Origin: Nomia melanderi
Lineage: Eukaryota > Arthropoda > Insecta > Hymenoptera > Halictidae
DNA: 64,000 nucleotides
Reading direction: 5' to 3'
Assembly (NCBI RefSeq): GCF_051020985.1
Contig: NW_027475133.1
Location: 5,270,001 to 5,334,000 of the forward strand
The position numbers and the translations under genes are program-made. Below, piece by piece: positions 28,101 to 41,656 of this stretch. A model generated the notes under the pieces. It was not told where the DNA came from and ran no database searches. It was given only the letters and a program-made list of their open reading frames with translations. The stretch's first letter is position 1; each line of letters opens with the position of its first letter.

Positions 28101-30732
28101 ATTACAGATATTCGGAATCCGTCACCCAAGGTCAGCGGAAAATCCAATATATATCTGGTGATATCTCGGGTGCTATTAGAGATGGCGCAATAAACCAAAG
28201 TGCATTGTCTGTAGGAGGCCCTGGCGCATGAATCTGGGCAGCGGGAACGACCTCGGACCACGAGGGGCCAAGAAAACCACCGACTCACGGGGCCGGACTC
28301 TCAGGGTCAGGGGATAATCCAATATATATCTGGTGATATCTCGTGTGCTATTAGAGATAGCGCAATAAACCAAAGTGCATTGTCTGTAGGAGGCCCAGGC
28401 GCATGAATCTGGCCAGCGGGAACGACCTCGGAGCACCAGGGGCCGAGAAAACCACCGTCTCCTGGGTCCGGACACTCAGGGTCAGGGGAAAATCCAATAT
28501 ATATCTGGTGATATCTCGGGTGCTATTACAGATAGCGCAATAAATCAAAGTGCATTGTCTATAGGAGGCCCTGCCGCATGAATCTGTGCAGCGGGAACGA
28601 CCTCGGACCACCAGGGGCCGGGAAAACCACAGTCTCATGGGGCCGGACTCTCAGGGTCAGGGGAAAATTCAATATATATCTGGTGATATCTCGGGTGCTA
28701 TTAGAGATAGCGCAATAAATCAAAGTGCATTGCCTGTAGGAGGCTCTGGCGAATGAATCTGTGCCGCAGGAACGACCTCGGACCACCAGTGGCCGAGAAA
28801 ATTACAGATATTCGGAATCCGTCACCCAAGGTCATGTAAAAATCCAGCATATATCTGGTGATATCTCGGGTGCTATTACAGATAGCGCAATAAACCAAAG
28901 TGCATTGTCTGTAGGAGGCCCTGGCGCATGAATCTGGGCAGCGGGAACGACGTCGGACCACCAGGGGACGAGAAAACCACCGTCACAGTTGGCCGGACAC
29001 TCAGGGTCAGGGGAAAAGCCAATATATATCTGGTGATATCTCGGGTGCTATTAGAGATAGCGCAATAAACCAAAGTGAATTATTTGCAGGAGGCCCTGGC
29101 GCATGCATCTGTGCAGCGGGAACGACCTCCGACCACCAGGGGCCGAGACAACCACCGTCTCATGGGGCCGGACACTCAGGGTCAGGGTAAAATTCAATAT
29201 ATATCTGGTGATATCTCGGGTGCTATTACAGATAGCCCAATAAATCAAAGTGCATTGTCTGTAGGAGTCCCAGGCGAATGAATCTGTGCAGCGGGAACGA
29301 CCTCGGACCACCAGGGGCCGAGAAAACCACCGTCTCATGGGTCCGGACACTCAGGGTCAGGGGAAAATCCAATATATATCTGGTGATATCTCGGGTGCTA
29401 TTACAGATAGCGCAATAAATCAAAGTGCATTGTCTATAGGAGGCCCTGCCGCATGAATCTGTGCAGCGGGAACGACCTCGGACCACCAGGGGCCGGGAAA
29501 ACCACAGTCTCATGGGGCCGGACACTCAGGGTCAGGGGAAAATTCAATATATATCTGGTGATATCTCGGGTGCTATTAGAGATAGCGCAATAAATCAAAG
29601 TGCATTGCCTGTAGGAGGCTCTGGCGAATGAATCTGTGCCGCAGGAACGACCTCGGACCACCAGTGGCCGAGAAAATTACAGATATTCGGAATCCGTCAC
29701 CCAAGGTCATGTAAAAATCCAGCATATATCTGGTGATATCTCGGGTGCTATTACAGATAGCGCAATAAACCAAAGTGCATTGTCTGTAGGAGGCCCTGGC
29801 GCATGAATCTGGGCAGCGGGAACGACGTCGGACCACCAGGGGACGAGAAAACCACCGTCACAGTTGGCCGGACACTCAGGGTCAGGGGAAAAGCCAATAT
29901 ATATCTGGTGATATCTCGGGTGCTATTAGAGATAGCGCAATAAACCAAAGTGAATTATCTGCAGGAGGCCCTGGCGCATGCATCTGTGCAGCGGGAACGA
30001 CCTCCGACCACCAGGGGCCGAGACAACCACCGTCTCATGGGGCCGGACACTCAGGGTCAGGGAAAAATTCAATATATATCTGGTGATATCTCGGGTGCTA
30101 TTACAGATAGCCCAATAAATCAAAGTGCATTGTCTGTAGGAGGCCCAGGCGAATGAATCTGTGCAGCGGGAACGACCTCGGATCACCAGGGTCCGAGAAA
30201 ACCACCGTCTCATGGGGCCGGACACTCAGGGTCGGGGAAAAATCCAATATATATCTGGTGATATCTCGGGTGCTATTACAGATATGCGCAATAAATCAAA
30301 GTGCATTATCTGTAGGATGCCCAGGCGAATGAATCTGTGCAGCGGGAACGACCTCGGACCACCAGGGACCGAGAAAATCACCGTCTCATGGAGCCGGACA
30401 CTCAGGGTCAGGGAAAAATCCAATATATATCTGGTGATATCTCGGGTGCTATTACAGATATGCGCAATAAATCAAAGTGCATTATCTGTAGGAGGCCCAG
30501 GCGAATGAATCTGTGCAGCGGGAACGGCCTCGGACCACCAGGGGCCGAGAAAACCACAGTCTCATGGCGCCGGACACTCAGGGTCAGGGAAAAATCGAAT
30601 ATATATCTGGTGATATCTCGCGTGCTATTTGAGATAGCGCAATAAATCAAAGTGCATTGTCTGTAGGAGGCCCAGGCGCATGAATCTGGCCAGCGGGAAC
30701 GATCTCGGACCACCAGGGGCCGAGAAAACCAC
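25131..30732. repeat. HOR copy D2, 32 monomers (5,602 bp)
   Basis: Second copy of the D unit, continuing directly from D1. The match to D1 runs on to about 30,817, where AATAAATAAAAG replaces AATAAACCAAAG. Its final part (from about 30,329) is at the same time the start of unit E, so the D and E blocks overlap in content rather than abut. Confidence 0.92.
28434..30182. repeat. Five-monomer tandem duplication inside D2
   Basis: Counterpart of the 875-bp duplication in D1, 5,602 bp to the right, with the same marker changes (CCTGCCGC, GGCTCTGGCG, CACAGTTGGCC) in both halves. It confirms that the five-monomer event is older than the 32-monomer event. Confidence 0.85.
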
Positions 30733-33700
30733 AGTCTCATGGGGCCGGACACTCAGGGTCAGGGGAAAATCCAATATATATCTGGTGATATCTCGGGTGC
30801 TATTACAGATAGCGCAATAAATAAAAGTGCATTGTCTGTAGGAGACCAAGGCGAATGAATCTGTGCCGCAGGAACGACCTCGGACCACCAGGGGCCCAGA
30901 AAACCACCGACTCACGGGGCCGGACACTCAGGGTCAGGGGAAAATCCAATATATATCTTGTGATATCTCGGGTGCTATTACAGATAGCGCAATAAATCAA
31001 AGTGCATTGTCTGTAGGAGGCCCAGGCGAATGAATCTGGCCAGCAGGAACGACCTCCGACCACCAGGGGCCGAGAAAACCACCGTCTCATGGGGCCTGAC
31101 ACTCAGGGTCAGGGGAAAATCCAATATATATCTGGTGATATCTCGGGTGCTATTACAGATAGCACAATAAATCAAAGTGCATTGTCTGTAGGAGGCCCTG
31201 CAGCATGAATCTGTGCAGCGGGAACGACCTCGGACCACCAGAGGCCGGGAAAACCACAGTCTCATGGGGCCGGACACTCAGGGTCAGGGGAAAATTCAAT
31301 ATATATCTGGTGATAGCTCGGGTGCTATTAGAGATAGCGCAATAAATCAAAGTGCATTGTCTGTAGGAGGCACTGGCGAATGAATCTGTGCCGCAGGAAC
31401 GACCTCGGACCACCAGTGGCCGAGAAAATTACAGATATTCGGAATCCGTCACCCAAGGTCATGTAAAAATCCAGCATATATCTGGTGATATCTCGGGTGC
31501 TATTACAGATAGCGCAATAAACCAAAGTGCATTGTCTGTAGGAGGCCCTGGCGCATGAATCTGGGCAGCGGGAACGACGTCGGACCACCAGGGGACGAGA
31601 AAATCACCGTCTCATGGAGCCGGACACTCAGGGTCAGGGAAAAATCCAATATATATCTGGTGATATCTCGGGTGCTATTACAGATAGCGCAATAAACCAA
31701 AGTGCCCTGCCTGTAGGAGGCCCTGGCGCATGAATCTGGGCAGCGGGAACGACCTCGGACCACCAGGGGCCGAGAAAACCACCGTCTCATGGGTCCGGAC
31801 ACTCAGGGTCAGGGAAAAATCCATTATATATCTGGTGATATCTCGGGTGCTATTACAGATATGCGCAATAAATCAAAGTGCATTATCTGTAGGATGCCCA
31901 GGCGAATGAATCTGTGCAGCGGGAACGACCTCGGACCACCAGGGACCGAGAAAATCACCGTCTCATGGAGCCGGACACTCAGGGTCAGGGAAAAATCCAA
32001 TATATATCTGGTGATATCTCGGGTGCTATTACAGATATGCGCAATAAATCAAAGTGCATTATCTGTAGGAGGCCCAGGCGAATGAATCTGTGCAGCGGGA
32101 ACGGCCTCGGACCACCAGGGGCCGAGAAAACCACAGTCTCATGGCGCCGGACACTCAGGGTCAGGGAAAAATCGAATATATATCTGGTGATATCTCGCGT
32201 GCTATTTGAGATAGCGCAATAAATCAAAGTGCATTGTCTGTAGGAGGCCCAGGCGCATGAATCTGGCCAGCGGGAACGATCTCGGACCACCAGGGGCCGA
32301 GAAAACCACAGTCTCATGGGGCCGGACACTCAGGGTCAGGGGAAAATCCAATATATATCTGGTGATATCTCGGGTGCTATTACAGATAGCGCAATAAATC
32401 AAAGTGCATTGTCTGTAGGAGGCACTGGCGAATGAATCTGTGCCGCAGGAACGACCTCGGACCACCAGGGGCCGAGAAAATTACAGATATTCGGAATCCG
32501 TCACCCAAGGTCATGTAAAAATCCAGCATATATCTGGTGATATCTCGGGTGCTATTACAGATAGCGCAATAAACCAAAGTGCATTGTCTGTAGGAGGCCC
32601 TGGCGCATGAATCTGGGCAGCGGGAACGACGTCGGACCACCAGGGGACGAGAAAATCACCGTCTCATGGAGCCGGACACTCAGGGTCAGGGAAAAATCCA
32701 ATATATATCTGGTGATATCTCGGGTGCTATTACAGATAGCGCAATAAACCAAAGTGCCCTGCCTGTAGGAGGCCCTGGCGCATGAATCTGGGCAGCGGGA
32801 ACGACCTCGGACCACCAGGGGCCGAGAAAACCACCGTCTCATGGGTCCGGACACTCAGGGTCAGGGAAAAATCCATTATATATCTGGTGATATCTCGGGT
32901 GCTATTACAGATATGCGCAATAAATCAAAGTGCATTATCTGTAGGATGCCCAGGCGAATGAATCTGTGCAGCGGGAACGACCTCGGACCACCAGGGACCG
33001 AGAAAATCACCGTCTCATGGAGCCGGACACTCAGGGTCAGGGAAAAATCCAATATATATCTGGTGATATCTCGGGTGCTATTACAGATATGCGCAATAAA
33101 TCAAAGTGCATTATCTGTAGGAGGCCCAGGCGAATGAATCTGTGCAGCGGGAACGATCTCGGACCACCAGGGGCCGAGAAAACCACAGTCTCATGGGGCC
33201 GGACACTCAGGGTCAGGGGAAAATCCAATATATATCTGGTGATATCTCGGGTGCTATTACAGATAGCGCAATAAATAAAAGTGCATTGTCTGTAGGAGAC
33301 CAAGGCGAATGAATCTGTGCCGCAGGAACGACCTCGGACCACCAGGGGCCCAGAAAACCACCGACTCACGGGGCCGGACACTCAGGGTCAGGGGAAAATC
33401 CAATATATATCTGGTGATATCTCGGGTGCTATTACAGATAGCGCAATAAATCAAAGTGCATTGTCTGTAGGAGGCCCAGGCGAATGAATCTGGCCAGCAG
33501 GAACGACCTCGGACCACCAGTGGCCGAGAAAACCACCGTCTCATGGGTCCGGACACTCAGGGTCAGGGGAAAACCCAATATATATCTGGCGATATCTCGG
33601 GTTCTATTACAGATAGCGCAATAAACCAAAGTGCATTGTCTGTAGGAGGCCCAGGCGAATGAATCTGTGCAGCGGGAAGGACATCGGACCACCAGGGGCC

Positions 33701-34532
33701 GAGAAAATCACCGTCTCATGGAGCCGGACACTCAGGGTCAGGGAAAAATCCAATATATATCTGGTGATATCTCGGGTGCTATTACAGATAGCGCAATAAA
33801 TCAAAGTGCATTGTCTGTAGGAGGCCCTGCCGCATGAATCTGTGCAGCGGGAACGACCTCGGACCACCAGAGGCCGGGAAACCACCGTCTCATGGGGCCG
33901 GACACTCAGGGTCATGGAAAAATCCAATATATATATGGTGATATCTCGGGTGCTATTACAGATAGCGCAATAAATCACAGTCCATTGTCTGTAGGAGGCC
34001 CTGGGGCATGAATCTGGCCAGCGGGAACGACGTCGGACCACCAGGGGCCGAGAAAACAACCGTCTCATGGGGCCGGACACTCAGGGTCAGGGAAAAATCC
34101 AATATATATCTGGTGATATCTTGGGTGCTATTACAGATAGCGCAATAAACCAAAGTGAATTATCTGCAGGAGGCCCTGGCGCATGCATCTGTGCAGCGGG
34201 AACGACCTCCGACCACCAGGGGCCGAGACAACTACCGTCTCATGGGGACGGACACTCAGGGTCAGGGAAAAATTCAATATATATCTGGTGATATCTCGGG
34301 TGCTATTACAGATAGCCCAATACTTCAATGTGCATTTTCTGTAGGAGGCCCTGGCGCATGAATTTGTGCAGCGGGAACGACCTCGGACCACCAGGGGCCG
34401 AGACAACCACAGTCTCATGGGGCCGGACACTCAGGGTCAGGGGAAAATTCAATATATATCTGGTGATATCTCGGGTGCTATTAGAGATAGCGCATTAAAC
34501 CAAAGTGAATTATCTGCAGGAGGCCCTGGCGC
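30329..34532. repeat. HOR copy E1, 24 monomers (4,204 bp)
   Basis: Matched 4,204 bp downstream along its whole length. 4,204 equals 24 x 175 + 4, explained by five 176-bp monomers (near 30,458, 31,860, 32,036, 32,911, 33,087) and one 174-bp monomer (near 33,878). Marker monomers include GGAACGGCCTCGG with ATGGCGCCGG, GTAGGAGACCAAGGCG, and GGGGCCTGACACTC. I found no base difference from E2 in any stretch compared directly and none in any conceptual translation compared. Confidence 0.93.
31335..33155. repeat. Six-monomer (1,052-bp) tandem duplication inside E1
   Basis: 31,335-32,386 recurs at 32,387-33,155, the second copy being partial. 1,052 equals 6 x 175 + 2, and the unit carries two 176-bp monomers. 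The match begins at GATAGCGCAATAAATC after CTATTAGA or CTATTACA and ends where GGAACGGCCTCGG (first) becomes GGAACGATCTCGG (second). Confidence 0.85.
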
Positions 34533-37500
34533 ATGAATCTGTGCAGCGGGAACGACCTCGGACCACCAGGGACCGAGAAAATCACCGTCTCATGGAGCCG
34601 GACACTCAGGGTCAGGGAAAAATCCAATATATATCTGGTGATATCTCGGGTGCTATTACAGATATGCGCAATAAATCAAAGTGCATTATCTGTAGGAGGC
34701 CCAGGCGAATGAATCTGTGCAGCGGGAACGGCCTCGGACCACCAGGGGCCGAGAAAACCACAGTCTCATGGCGCCGGACACTCAGGGTCAGGGAAAAATC
34801 GAATATATATCTGGTGATATCTCGCGTGCTATTTGAGATAGCGCAATAAATCAAAGTGCATTGTCTGTAGGAGGCCCAGGCGCATGAATCTGGCCAGCGG
34901 GAACGATCTCGGACCACCAGGGGCCGAGAAAACCACAGTCTCATGGGGCCGGACACTCAGGGTCAGGGGAAAATCCAATATATATCTGGTGATATCTCGG
35001 GTGCTATTACAGATAGCGCAATAAATAAAAGTGCATTGTCTGTAGGAGACCAAGGCGAATGAATCTGTGCCGCAGGAACGACCTCGGACCACCAGGGGCC
35101 CAGAAAACCACCGACTCACGGGGCCGGACACTCAGGGTCAGGGGAAAATCCAATATATATCTTGTGATATCTCGGGTGCTATTACAGATAGCGCAATAAA
35201 TCAAAGTGCATTGTCTGTAGGAGGCCCAGGCGAATGAATCTGGCCAGCAGGAACGACCTCCGACCACCAGGGGCCGAGAAAACCACCGTCTCATGGGGCC
35301 TGACACTCAGGGTCAGGGGAAAATCCAATATATATCTGGTGATATCTCGGGTGCTATTACAGATAGCACAATAAATCAAAGTGCATTGTCTGTAGGAGGC
35401 CCTGCAGCATGAATCTGTGCAGCGGGAACGACCTCGGACCACCAGAGGCCGGGAAAACCACAGTCTCATGGGGCCGGACACTCAGGGTCAGGGGAAAATT
35501 CAATATATATCTGGTGATAGCTCGGGTGCTATTAGAGATAGCGCAATAAATCAAAGTGCATTGTCTGTAGGAGGCACTGGCGAATGAATCTGTGCCGCAG
35601 GAACGACCTCGGACCACCAGTGGCCGAGAAAATTACAGATATTCGGAATCCGTCACCCAAGGTCATGTAAAAATCCAGCATATATCTGGTGATATCTCGG
35701 GTGCTATTACAGATAGCGCAATAAACCAAAGTGCATTGTCTGTAGGAGGCCCTGGCGCATGAATCTGGGCAGCGGGAACGACGTCGGACCACCAGGGGAC
35801 GAGAAAATCACCGTCTCATGGAGCCGGACACTCAGGGTCAGGGAAAAATCCAATATATATCTGGTGATATCTCGGGTGCTATTACAGATAGCGCAATAAA
35901 CCAAAGTGCCCTGCCTGTAGGAGGCCCTGGCGCATGAATCTGGGCAGCGGGAACGACCTCGGACCACCAGGGGCCGAGAAAACCACCGTCTCATGGGTCC
36001 GGACACTCAGGGTCAGGGAAAAATCCATTATATATCTGGTGATATCTCGGGTGCTATTACAGATATGCGCAATAAATCAAAGTGCATTATCTGTAGGATG
36101 CCCAGGCGAATGAATCTGTGCAGCGGGAACGACCTCGGACCACCAGGGACCGAGAAAATCACCGTCTCATGGAGCCGGACACTCAGGGTCAGGGAAAAAT
36201 CCAATATATATCTGGTGATATCTCGGGTGCTATTACAGATATGCGCAATAAATCAAAGTGCATTATCTGTAGGAGGCCCAGGCGAATGAATCTGTGCAGC
36301 GGGAACGGCCTCGGACCACCAGGGGCCGAGAAAACCACAGTCTCATGGCGCCGGACACTCAGGGTCAGGGAAAAATCGAATATATATCTGGTGATATCTC
36401 GCGTGCTATTTGAGATAGCGCAATAAATCAAAGTGCATTGTCTGTAGGAGGCCCAGGCGCATGAATCTGGCCAGCGGGAACGATCTCGGACCACCAGGGG
36501 CCGAGAAAACCACAGTCTCATGGGGCCGGACACTCAGGGTCAGGGGAAAATCCAATATATATCTGGTGATATCTCGGGTGCTATTACAGATAGCGCAATA
36601 AATCAAAGTGCATTGTCTGTAGGAGGCACTGGCGAATGAATCTGTGCCGCAGGAACGACCTCGGACCACCAGGGGCCGAGAAAATTACAGATATTCGGAA
36701 TCCGTCACCCAAGGTCATGTAAAAATCCAGCATATATCTGGTGATATCTCGGGTGCTATTACAGATAGCGCAATAAACCAAAGTGCATTGTCTGTAGGAG
36801 GCCCTGGCGCATGAATCTGGGCAGCGGGAACGACGTCGGACCACCAGGGGACGAGAAAATCACCGTCTCATGGAGCCGGACACTCAGGGTCAGGGAAAAA
36901 TCCAATATATATCTGGTGATATCTCGGGTGCTATTACAGATAGCGCAATAAACCAAAGTGCCCTGCCTGTAGGAGGCCCTGGCGCATGAATCTGGGCAGC
37001 GGGAACGACCTCGGACCACCAGGGGCCGAGAAAACCACCGTCTCATGGGTCCGGACACTCAGGGTCAGGGAAAAATCCATTATATATCTGGTGATATCTC
37101 GGGTGCTATTACAGATATGCGCAATAAATCAAAGTGCATTATCTGTAGGATGCCCAGGCGAATGAATCTGTGCAGCGGGAACGACCTCGGACCACCAGGG
37201 ACCGAGAAAATCACCGTCTCATGGAGCCGGACACTCAGGGTCAGGGAAAAATCCAATATATATCTGGTGATATCTCGGGTGCTATTACAGATATGCGCAA
37301 TAAATCAAAGTGCATTATCTGTAGGAGGCCCAGGCGAATGAATCTGTGCAGCGGGAACGATCTCGGACCACCAGGGGCCGAGAAAACCACAGTCTCATGG
37401 GGCCGGACACTCAGGGTCAGGGGAAAATCCAATATATATCTGGTGATATCTCGGGTGCTATTACAGATAGCGCAATAAATAAAAGTGCATTGTCTGTAGG

Positions 37501-38736
37501 AGACCAAGGCGAATGAATCTGTGCCGCAGGAACGACCTCGGACCACCAGGGGCCCAGAAAACCACCGACTCACGGGGCCGGACACTCAGGGTCAGGGGAA
37601 AATCCAATATATATCTGGTGATATCTCGGGTGCTATTACAGATAGCGCAATAAATCAAAGTGCATTGTCTGTAGGAGGCCCAGGCGAATGAATCTGGCCA
37701 GCAGGAACGACCTCGGACCACCAGTGGCCGAGAAAACCACCGTCTCATGGGTCCGGACACTCAGGGTCAGGGGAAAACCCAATATATATCTGGCGATATC
37801 TCGGGTTCTATTACAGATAGCGCAATAAACCAAAGTGCATTGTCTGTAGGAGGCCCAGGCGAATGAATCTGTGCAGCGGGAAGGACATCGGACCACCAGG
37901 GGCCGAGAAAATCACCGTCTCATGGAGCCGGACACTCAGGGTCAGGGAAAAATCCAATATATATCTGGTGATATCTCGGGTGCTATTACAGATAGCGCAA
38001 TAAATCAAAGTGCATTGTCTGTAGGAGGCCCTGCCGCATGAATCTGTGCAGCGGGAACGACCTCGGACCACCAGAGGCCGGGAAACCACCGTCTCATGGG
38101 GCCGGACACTCAGGGTCATGGAAAAATCCAATATATATATGGTGATATCTCGGGTGCTATTACAGATAGCGCAATAAATCACAGTCCATTGTCTGTAGGA
38201 GGCCCTGGGGCATGAATCTGGCCAGCGGGAACGACGTCGGACCACCAGGGGCCGAGAAAACAACCGTCTCATGGGGCCGGACACTCAGGGTCAGGGAAAA
38301 ATCCAATATATATCTGGTGATATCTTGGGTGCTATTACAGATAGCGCAATAAACCAAAGTGAATTATCTGCAGGAGGCCCTGGCGCATGCATCTGTGCAG
38401 CGGGAACGACCTCCGACCACCAGGGGCCGAGACAACTACCGTCTCATGGGGACGGACACTCAGGGTCAGGGAAAAATTCAATATATATCTGGTGATATCT
38501 CGGGTGCTATTACAGATAGCCCAATACTTCAATGTGCATTTTCTGTAGGAGGCCCTGGCGCATGAATTTGTGCAGCGGGAACGACCTCGGACCACCAGGG
38601 GCCGAGACAACCACAGTCTCATGGGGCCGGACACTCAGGGTCAGGGGAAAATTCAATATATATCTGGTGATATCTCGGGTGCTATTAGAGATAGCGCATT
38701 AAACCAAAGTGAATTATCTGCAGGAGGCCCTGGCGC
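34533..38736. repeat. HOR copy E2, 24 monomers (4,204 bp)
   Basis: Second copy of unit E. The join with E1 lies at 34,533-34,571: to its left the monomer has GAATTATCTGCAGGAGGCCC, to its right the E start with CAGGGACCGAG. The match to E1 stops near 38,775, where CAGGGGCCGAG replaces CAGGGACCGAG. Apparent identity over 4.2 kb means very recent duplication, active homogenisation, or an assembly artefact. Confidence 0.92.
35539..37359. repeat. Six-monomer tandem duplication inside E2
   Basis: Exact counterpart of the 1,052-bp duplication in E1, shifted by 4,204 bp. The six-monomer event therefore preceded duplication of the 24-monomer unit. Confidence 0.85.
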
Positions 38737-39557
38737 ATGAATCTGTGCAGCGGGAACGACCTCGGACCACCAGGGGCCGAGAAAACCACCGTCTCATGGG
38801 GCCGGACACTGAGGGTCTGGGAAAAATCCAATATATATCTGGTGGTATCTCGGGTGCTATTACAGATAGCGCAATAAATCAAAGTGCATTGTCTGTATGA
38901 GGCCCTGGCGCATGGATCTGGCCAGCAGGAACGACATCGGACCACCAGGGGCGGAGAAAATTACAGATTTTCGGTATCCGTCACCCAAAGTCATGTAAAA
39001 ATCCAGCATATATATGGAGCTTTCTCGGGTGCTATTACAGATAACGCAATAAATCAAAGTGCATAGTCTGTAGGAGGCCCTGGCGCATGAATCTGGGCAG
39101 CGGTAAGGACCTCGGACCACCAGGGGCCGAGAAAACCACAGTCACATTGGGCCGGACACTCAGGGTCAGGGAAAATTCAATATATATCTGGTGATATCTC
39201 GGGTGCTATTAGAGATAGCGCAATAAACCAATGTGAATTATCTGCAGGAGGCCCTGGCGCATGAATCTGTGCAGCGGAAACGTCCTCGCACCACCAGGGG
39301 CCGAGAAAACCACCGTCTCATGGGGCCGGACACTCAGGGTCAGGAAAAAATACAATATATATCTGGTGATATCTCGGGTGCTATTACAGATAGCGCAATA
39401 GATCAAATTGTATTGTCTGTAGGAGGCCCTGACGCATGAATCTGGGCAGCGGGAACGACCTCGGACCACCAGGGGCCGAGAAAACCACCGTCTCATGGGG
39501 CCGGACACTCAGGGACAGGGAAAAATTCAATATATATCTGGTGATATCTCGGGTGCT
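38737..39557. repeat. Block with divergent monomers between E2 and G1
   Basis: About 4.7 monomers, some unusually divergent. The monomer near 38,960-39,060 has TTACAGATTTTCGGTATCC, ATATATATGGAGCTTTCTCGGG in place of the GATATC part, and GTGCATAGTCTG. A 174-bp monomer ends near 39,171 (CAGGGAAAATTCAA). All of it recurs at 62,362-63,133, at an offset of 23,625. Confidence 0.85.
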
Positions 39558-41656
39558 ATTAGAGATAGCGCAATAAACCAAAGTGAATTATCTGAAGGAG
39601 GCCCTGGCGCATGCATCTGTGCAGCGGGAACGACCTCGGGCCACAAGGGTCCGAGAAAACCACCGTCCCATGGGGCCGGACAGTCAGGGTCAGGGAAAAA
39701 TCCAATATATATGTGGTGGTATCTCGGGCGCTATTACAGATAGCGCAATAAATCAAAGTGCATTCTCTGTAGGAGGCCCTGGCGCATGAATCTGGCCCGC
39801 GGGAACGACCTCGGACCACCAGGGGCCGAGAAAACCACCGTCTCATGGGGACGGACACTCAGGGTCAGGGGAAAATCCAATATATATCTGGTGATATCTC
39901 GGGTGCTATTAGAGATAGCGCAATAAACCAAAGTGAATTATCTGAAGGAGGCCCTGGCGCATGCATCTGTGCAGCGGGAACGACCTCGGGCCACAAGGGT
40001 CCGAGAAAACCACCGTCCCATGGGGCCGGACAGTCAGGGACAGGGAAAAATCCAATATATATCTGGTGATATCTTGGGTGCTATTACAGGTAGCGCAATA
40101 AATCAAAGTGCATTGTCTGTAGGAGGCCCTGGCGCAGGAACCTGTGCAGCGGGAACGACCTCGCACCACCAGGGGCCGAGGAAACCACCGTCTCATGGGG
40201 CCGGACACTCAGGGTCATGGAAAAATCCAATATATATCTGGTGATATCTCGGGTGCTATTACAGATAGCGCAAACAATCACAGTCCATTGTCTGTAGGAG
40301 GCCCTGGGGCATGAATCTGGCCAGCGGGAATGACCTCGGACCACCAGGGGCCGAGAAAACCACCGTCACAGTTGGCCGGACACTCAGGGTCAGGGGAAAA
40401 GCCAATATATATCTGGTGATATCTCGGGTGCTATTAGAGATAGCGGAATAAACCAAAGTGAATTATTTGCAGGAGGCCCTGGCGCATGCATCTGTGCAGC
40501 GGGAACGACCTCCGACCACCAGGGGCCGAGAAAACCACAGTCTCATGGGGCCGGACACTCAGGGTCTGGGGAAAATTCAATATATATCTGGTGATATCTC
40601 GGGTGCTATTAGAGATAGCGCAATAAACCAGAGTGCCTTATCTGCAGGAGGCTCTGGCGCATGAATCTGTGCAGCGGGAACGACCTCGGACCACCAGGGG
40701 CCGAGAAAACCACCGTCTCATGGGGCCGGACACTCAGGGTCAGGGAAAAGTCCAATATATATCTGGTGATATCTCGGGTGCTATTACAGATAGCCCAATA
40801 AATAATAGTGCATTGTCTGTAGGAGGCCCTGGCGCATGAAACTGGGCAGCGGGAACGTCTTCGGACCACCAGGGGCCGAGAAAACCACCGACACATGGCG
40901 CCGGACACCCAAGGTCATGTAAATACCCAGGATGTATCTGATGATATCTCCGGTGCTATTAGAGATAGCCCAATAAATCAAAGTGCATTGTCTGTAGGAG
41001 GCCCTGGCGCATGAATCTGTGCAGCGGGAAGGACCTCGGACCACCAGGGGCCGAGAAAACCACCGTCACATGGTGCCGGACAGTCAGGGTCAAGGAAAAA
41101 TCCAATGTATATGAGGTGATATCTCGGGTGCTATTACAGATAGCGGAACAAATCAAAGTGAATTGTCTGTAGGAGGCCCTGGCGCATGAAACTGGGCAGC
41201 GGGAACGTCCTCGGACCACCAGGGGCCGAGAAAACCACCGACACATGGCGCCGGACACCCAAGGTCATGTAAATACCCAGGATGTATCTGATGATATCTC
41301 GGGTGCTATTAGAGATAGCCCAATAAATCAAAGTGCATTGTCTGTAGGAGGCCCTGGCGCATGAATCTGTGCAGCGGGAAGGACCTCGGACCACCAGGGG
41401 CCGAGAAAACCACCGTCACACGGGGACGGACAGTCAGGGTCAGGGAAAAATCCAATGTATATGTGGTGATATCTCGGGTGCTATTACAGATAGCGCAATA
41501 AATCAAAGTGAATTGTCTGTAGGAGGCCCTGGCGCATGAATCTGGCCAGCGGGAACGACCTCGGACCACCAGGGGCCGAGAAAACCACCGTGTCATGGGG
41601 CCGGACACTCAGGGTCAGGGAAAATTCAACATATATCTGGTGATATCTCGGGTGCT
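39558..41656. repeat. HOR copy G1, 12 monomers (2,099 bp)
   Basis: The monomer order repeats 2,099 bp later (12 x 175 - 1; the missing base is in the 174-bp monomer near 41,628). Markers are TCTGAAGGAGGCCC, ATATGTGGTGGTATCTCGGGCG, GGCGCAGGAACCTGTGC, CAAACAATCACAGTCC and CACAGTTGGCCGG. A fused monomer at about 40,458-40,632 replaces two monomers of G2, with the exchange in 40,514-40,533. Confidence 0.85.
40784..41308. repeat. 350-bp dimer, 1.5 copies, in G1
   Basis: Three monomers alternate between two types. One has ACACATGGCGCCGGACACCC then AATACCCAGGATGTATCTG. The other has CACATGGTGCCGGACAGTC then AATGTATATGAGG. This is the short form of the dimer that is amplified in G2. Confidence 0.8.
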
